Shown here in pieces: positions 52,533-55,531 of a stretch of DNA of 55,531 nucleotides (within the stretch, counting starts at the first letter, position 1; the number at the start of each line of letters is the position of its first letter). The DNA is taken from positions 1-55,531 of the forward strand of contig NZ_JAMYXM010000009.1 in NCBI RefSeq assembly GCF_024158145.1, in the 5' to 3' direction. The DNA comes from Notoacmeibacter sp. MSK16QG-6. Lineage in GTDB: Bacteria > Pseudomonadota > Alphaproteobacteria > Rhizobiales > Rhizobiaceae. Both the position numbers and the translations under genes were made by a program. The notes beneath the pieces were generated by a model. It was not told where the DNA came from. It saw only the letters and a program-made list of their open reading frames with translations, and did no database searches.

Positions 52533-52906
52533 CAGCGTCCCGCACCTCGCCGTCTTTGACCGGCGCGCTTGGCGAGTCGTGCCAGCTCATGCTGGCTCGC
52601 CGCGGCCGCCACCTGCACATTGCGAAGATTGAGTGAAAGCTCTTCGGCACTCACGGTCCGGCCCGCATTGAGATGACGGGCGACCTGATTGAGGTTCACG
52701 CCGATCGCCCGCATGTCCTCCGCAAGTAGCTTCATGATGGCCCGATCCTCGTCTGTCAGCATCGGCCGCACCCCTGCGCCTTCCAGACTGAGCGACCGGA
52801 CGAACGCCGAAAGGGTCATGTCGGCGGCCTCTGCCGCCGCCGAAATCGCCTCATACTCCTCCGGCGTCACCCGCATTTTCACGACCTTCTCCTTGCGATC
52901 CGCCAT
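52532..52906 (-). CDS. mobC: MobC-like relaxosome accessory protein (ribbon-helix-helix)
   Basis: 124 residues from ATG 52906. The N-terminus KVVKMRVTPEEYEAISAAAE with MTLSAFVRSLSLEG is the ribbon-helix-helix of MobC/TraJ-type proteins; LAEDMRAIGVNLNQVARHLNAG is the MobC signature. It binds near oriT and helps the relaxase melt DNA. Starts at 52930 or 53014 are possible, but ribosome sites are weak throughout. oriT is expected upstream. Confidence 0.85.
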   Translation of the reverse strand: MADRKEKVVKMRVTPEEYEAISAAAEAADMTLSAFVRSLSLEGAGVRPMLTDEDRAIMKLLAEDMRAIGVNLNQVARHLNAGRTVSAEELSLNLRNVQVAAAASQHELARLAKRAGQRRRGAGR

Positions 52907-53080
52907 CAACGACCGTCCAATTTCGATCATCACGGCGCCGGGCCGCCGATCTCCAACCGCCCGCCGGCGGCTAATCGACAGCCTGTCTGTCGATCGTTGC
53001 AGATTTTGTACCACAAAATTGCGTATCCTGCCACTCTAAATACGACACGAACCGCCCCTCATTACATGTCATCGAGTGAT

Positions 53081-53380
53081 CGCACACCGCTTCGCCACAT
53101 TGCCCACATACACCGCCTAGGCACACCTCTAGTCAACATCGTGTTGCACCACCACATTTACGTTGTACATTTGAGTGCATTTATTCCACAGGTCTACATC
53201 GTGTGCTGGAGTAGTGCGTTCGTTGATAAATGCGGTGTATACAAACCACATCATTACACGGATTTTTCGTGTAATGATGTGGTGGTCCGCTTCAACATTT
53301 TGTTAGTGAATGATGGTGTAGATATGCGCATCACCCAAACCACACCGCGATGTCGAAGTTTTCGTCGTTAGTGTGGTGTA
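53081..53380. repeat. ACACC-type repeat array between mobC and parA: candidate centromere, iteron or oriT region
   Basis: ACACCGC occurs directly at 53084-53090, 53110-53116 and 53342-53348 and inverted at 53232-53238. Near copies lie at 53123-53129 (ACACCTC), 53312-53320 (inverted GATGGTGTA) and 53373-53379 (inverted GTGGTGT), plus a GCACCACCACA at 53146. The array is AT-richer than its flanks and lies directly upstream of parA/RHH. Repeated operators for an RHH partner protein are the simplest reading. Confidence 0.6.
53245..53283. repeat. 16-bp perfect inverted repeat in the parA-mobC intergenic region
   Basis: ACCACATCATTACACG (53245-53260) and its exact reverse complement (53268-53283) flank a 7-nt loop GATTTTT. 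Large inverted repeats beside a nick region are typical of oriT, and the relaxase operon diverges from here. It may also be part of the centromere. Confidence 0.7.
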
Positions 53381-53422
53381 CCAGAGTCGTATGCCATAAA
53401 CGCAATCATCAAGGATTGAGAA

Positions 53423-54139
53423 ATGCCTCGGATCATCTCATCGGTTAGCTCCAAAGGGGGAGCAGGAAAGACCACCATCGTAATCCTGATCGGCGGAGAA
53501 TGGGCCTCAAAAGGGAAGAGGGTGTTGCTGATCGAGAATGATGAAAAGGGCAATTTGCTTGAGTGGTGGCAACGATGCGAGCAGAAAGGCAATTTGCCGG
53601 AGAATATGGATATTGAGGTCGCCCTTACACCTCGAAAATTAGATGAAGCCTTGCAGGATAGGGCAAGGGGCTATGACTACGTTATCATCGACTCCCCTGG
53701 GCTTCAGACGTCACGGACTTCGGCTGTCATCCGCGCATCGGAAGTGATTTTGGTTCCCGTTCAGCCTAACCAAGACGAGATAAAAGCTGCCGGCCAAGCG
53801 GCAGAGGCAATCGGCGACGCGACCGACGAAGACCATAAGTTTCGTCTCCATGTGAACATCGCGACGCGGATCACGCTTCCAAACCGTCAACTAGAAGCAT
53901 ATCGGACAATCAGACCTTTCGTAGCGAACCTCCAGGCGGCGGGCTATGACTCGATGCTGGCCGAGACTGAGTTGAACGAAAGAAACTGTTACCGGGAAAT
54001 TCGCAATGGCTACGGGACACTTCAAATGCTTGAGCACACACCGGCAATCCTCAAGGGGCGTCTAGAAGTTCGGGCGTTAACGGAGGAAATCGAGAAGGTG
54101 CTCCATTCCGTTGATGAGAAGAGGTCTGAAAATGCCTAA
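53423..54139 (+). CDS. parA: ParA-type partition ATPase
   Basis: 238 residues, small ParA without an N-terminal HTH. The deviant Walker A is SSKGGAGKTT with the signature Lys at 11; Walker A' is YVIIDSPGL. The 130-170 region (VPVQPNQDEIKAAGQ) matches plasmid ParA. It should pull plasmid copies apart with the RHH protein encoded next. Confidence 0.93.
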   Translation: MPRIISSVSSKGGAGKTTIVILIGGEWASKGKRVLLIENDEKGNLLEWWQRCEQKGNLPENMDIEVALTPRKLDEALQDRARGYDYVIIDSPGLQTSRTSAVIRASEVILVPVQPNQDEIKAAGQAAEAIGDATDEDHKFRLHVNIATRITLPNRQLEAYRTIRPFVANLQAAGYDSMLAETELNERNCYREIRNGYGTLQMLEHTPAILKGRLEVRALTEEIEKVLHSVDEKRSENA

Positions 54140-54542
54140 AGCAGATCGCATTTCGCCCGACGATTTCGCGGTCGCGCCGCGTCGGAAACCGAACAGCCCG
54201 AAACCGCTGACGACCGAGGCTCCCAAGGACGAAGCACCTTCAGAAAGTGCGGCCGACTTTAGCGCTCCATCTGCACCCGCTGACGGTCCCAGGATCCAGC
54301 CGAGGTCGGATGAAGAAACGCGAGAGATCGTGGAGCGGCGGCGCCAACAGCAGGAGTCCGACTCCAACCGGCTTGCCCAACTGAGGCGTGAGCGCAAACG
54401 TGAACTCCAGTATCCTGTCAATGTGATGTTGGACTACGATACAAAAAATCGTCTCATGCGCGCCGCCAGCGAAAACGACGTGTCTCAGAGAAAGATTCTC
54501 GTCGAGGCGATCAAAGAATTCCTGGCGAACAACGGTTACTAA
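54132..54542 (+). CDS. Ribbon-helix-helix partition partner (ParG-like)
   Basis: 136 residues from ATG 54132, overlapping parA by eight nt. The N-terminal 85 residues are disordered, rich in Pro/Ala/Glu and Arg. The C-terminus (YPVNVMLDYDTKNRLMRAASE and ILVEAIKEFL) has the strand-helix-helix pattern of RHH proteins such as ParG. It would bind the upstream repeats and stimulate ParA. Confidence 0.75.
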   Translation: MPKADRISPDDFAVAPRRKPNSPKPLTTEAPKDEAPSESAADFSAPSAPADGPRIQPRSDEETREIVERRRQQQESDSNRLAQLRRERKRELQYPVNVMLDYDTKNRLMRAASENDVSQRKILVEAIKEFLANNGY

Positions 54543-54547
54543 TAGCG

Positions 54548-54931
54548 ATGCGCCAGCTCCTGCTCGGCGTCGCCATTGGACTGATCGCCGGGATTTACGT
54601 CGCCCCAATGCTAGGCCGTCCCGGATTGTCGCCCGAAGCCGTCTCTCAATCCATGGAAGGCTTGGTCAGTTCGGTTTCGGGTGACCTTGCAGAAGATGAG
54701 CGACCGAGCGACGACGAGGCGAAACGAGCTGTCTTTTCGTACAGGGATTGGGACATCGCCGCCGACGCCGGCAAATCATCAGTCAGAGTGAGAAGGTGCA
54801 TCAGCGTCAAAGCGGGAATAGCCTGTGCTATGCAGCTCGAACTTTGGTGGGTGGAAAATCCCCATCCAGCCGAGGCCATATTTGAACATTCGAATGAGGA
54901 ATGGCACATAGTGAGAATGACATGGAAGTAA
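54548..54931 (+). CDS. Hypothetical membrane-anchored protein
   Basis: 127 residues with an N-terminal anchor (LLLGVAIGLIAGIYVAPML) and a soluble domain with two Cys (VRRCISV, IACAMQL) ending EEWHIVRMTWK. Starts six nt after the RHH gene, so probably in the par operon. No family recognised. Confidence 0.65.
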   Translation: MRQLLLGVAIGLIAGIYVAPMLGRPGLSPEAVSQSMEGLVSSVSGDLAEDERPSDDEAKRAVFSYRDWDIAADAGKSSVRVRRCISVKAGIACAMQLELWWVENPHPAEAIFEHSNEEWHIVRMTWK

Positions 54932-55163
54932 GTGGCGCAGCCTGGTTGATATGAGCTATAGGCACTGCGCCCAACCGGGGGCGTTGTCATATTGAAGCAT
55001 ATGGATCTCGCGAACCTCTCTGCATGGCCGGGTGCCATGGAGTTTCAAAATGGCCCGATCGTTGGCGAACGAGCGAAAAATGGCATAATAACGTTGGCTA
55101 CACGGTGTGAAGACGATCCTCCATTGACATGCACAACACATAAGAACGGCAAGGAACCGCTAG
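54932..55163. promoter_or_regulatory. Upstream region of the XRE regulator
   Basis: 232 bp without a supported gene. GGCGCAG and CTGCGCC form a 7-bp inverted repeat with a 25-nt loop shortly after the preceding stop. A short open frame (54992-55183) lacks a ribosome site and is not called. The AAGGA at 55151 serves the regulator's GTG. Confidence 0.35.
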
Positions 55164-55531
55164 GTGGACAACGAATCCTATAAAAAACGAATGGGACTCG
55201 TCGAAACCTCAGACCCGGAAGTCGACAAGCCGATTCATAGACGCCCAGGGTTTCAGGGCATCCAAGAGTTCTCCGAGATGGACGCCGCGATCGGCAAGTT
55301 CATCCGTGAACGCCGAAATGCCGTCCCACTGACACGGAACGAGCTTCAGGAGTTCCTCGGTCTCACCGCGCAGGTGTATGGTCGATACGAGCGCGGTTTC
55401 TCGAAAATGACCGCGACACGCGTCGTCCATCTCGCCGAACTTCTCGGCTTCCATCCCATCGAATTGTTTTGTGTCATCGCGCCGCATTTCTTTGGAGAAA
55501 ACGATGAAGACGCCCAGAAAAAGTTGCAACA
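55164..55531 (+). CDS. XRE-family HTH regulator, N-terminal part (continues at 2-226)
   Basis: The GTG at 55164 follows an in-frame TAG immediately and has AAGGA eight bases upstream, which fixes the start. Residues 35-100 form a Cro/C1-type HTH: IGKFIRERRNAVPLTRNELQ, then EFLGLTAQVYGRYERGFS. The reading frame continues without a break across the 126-bp overlap to the TAA at 224-226, giving 155 residues. A repressor of plasmid functions is likely. Confidence 0.85.
   Translation, partial: MDNESYKKRMGLVETSDPEVDKPIHRRPGFQGIQEFSEMDAAIGKFIRERRNAVPLTRNELQEFLGLTAQVYGRYERGFSKMTATRVVHLAELLGFHPIELFCVIAPHFFGENDEDAQKKLQ
55406..55531. repeat. Terminal overlap of a circular replicon (right copy)
   Basis: Identical to bases 1-126; see the left copy. 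One of the two should be removed when closing the circle. Confidence 0.93.

Noticed and set aside
53081-53380. CRISPR array
   Set aside because: The repeats are 7-9 bp, irregularly spaced and in both orientations, and no cas gene is present.
54992-55183. 63-residue frame upstream of the XRE gene
   Set aside because: No ribosome site and it overlaps the regulator's start; the region is better read as a promoter.
1-55531. tRNA or rRNA genes
   Set aside because: None recognised on either strand.

Overview
The window looks like one complete circular plasmid of about 55.4 kb. Bases 1-126 are repeated exactly at 55406-55531, so the ends overlap and the true circle is 55,405 bp. One regulator gene runs across the cut: its 5' part is 55164-55531 and its 3' part ends at 226. 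The host is most likely an alphaproteobacterium of the Rhizobiales. The evidence is a RepC-type initiator, two LexA boxes of the form GTTC-N7-GTTC, TraR/TraM-like quorum sensing, and a VirB/VirD4 system in Agrobacterium/Bartonella gene order.

Layout. (1) 1-16.7 kb, nearly all on the minus strand, is a replication and establishment block: ArdC antirestriction protein, a Fic toxin with a VbhA-like antitoxin, a DUF736 protein, an exported SNase-like protein, RepC, a DUF2493 protein, a Toprim primase-like protein, a 1455-residue methyltransferase/helicase fusion, a large ParB-like protein and an unknown membrane protein. (2) 16.7-19.8 kb is an SOS module: umuDC on one side and a small gene plus an SRAP/YedK gene on the other, each with its own LexA box. 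(3) 19.9-28.6 kb is an AT-richer cargo region. It holds a DUF3800 gene, a five-gene operon with overlapping or near-contiguous coding sequences (PurF-like, PurE-like, HAD phosphatase, M24-fold protein, MFS transporter), a divergent luxR, luxI, a serine resolvase, a TraM-like antiactivator and a small DUF2285 protein. (4) 29-45.7 kb is the type IV secretion locus: a complete virB1-B11/virD4 set on the plus strand, and a divergent minus-strand operon of exported proteins with three consecutive SNase-like paralogues. (5) 45.7-49.6 kb is a second cargo region with an unknown protein beside a P-loop NTPase, a membrane protein and a GNAT acetyltransferase. (6) 49.9-55.4 kb is mobilisation and partition: a VirD2-like relaxase with a MobC-like accessory protein, a 300-bp repeat region, ParA with a ribbon-helix-helix partner, and the split XRE regulator.

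How the parts fit. RepC replicates the plasmid without a repABC operon; partition appears to be handled by the separate ParA/RHH pair and the ACACC-rich array. The relaxase, MobC, VirD4 and VirB proteins make a self-transmissible conjugation system. ArdC and the methylase/helicase probably protect the incoming plasmid from restriction.

The two observations I rate highest are the quorum-sensing-linked purine-type biosynthetic operon, with a 20-bp element shared by the luxR/purF-like and luxI upstream regions, and a family of covarying structured leaders in front of several accessory genes. All assignments are by eye from sequence; no database search was possible.
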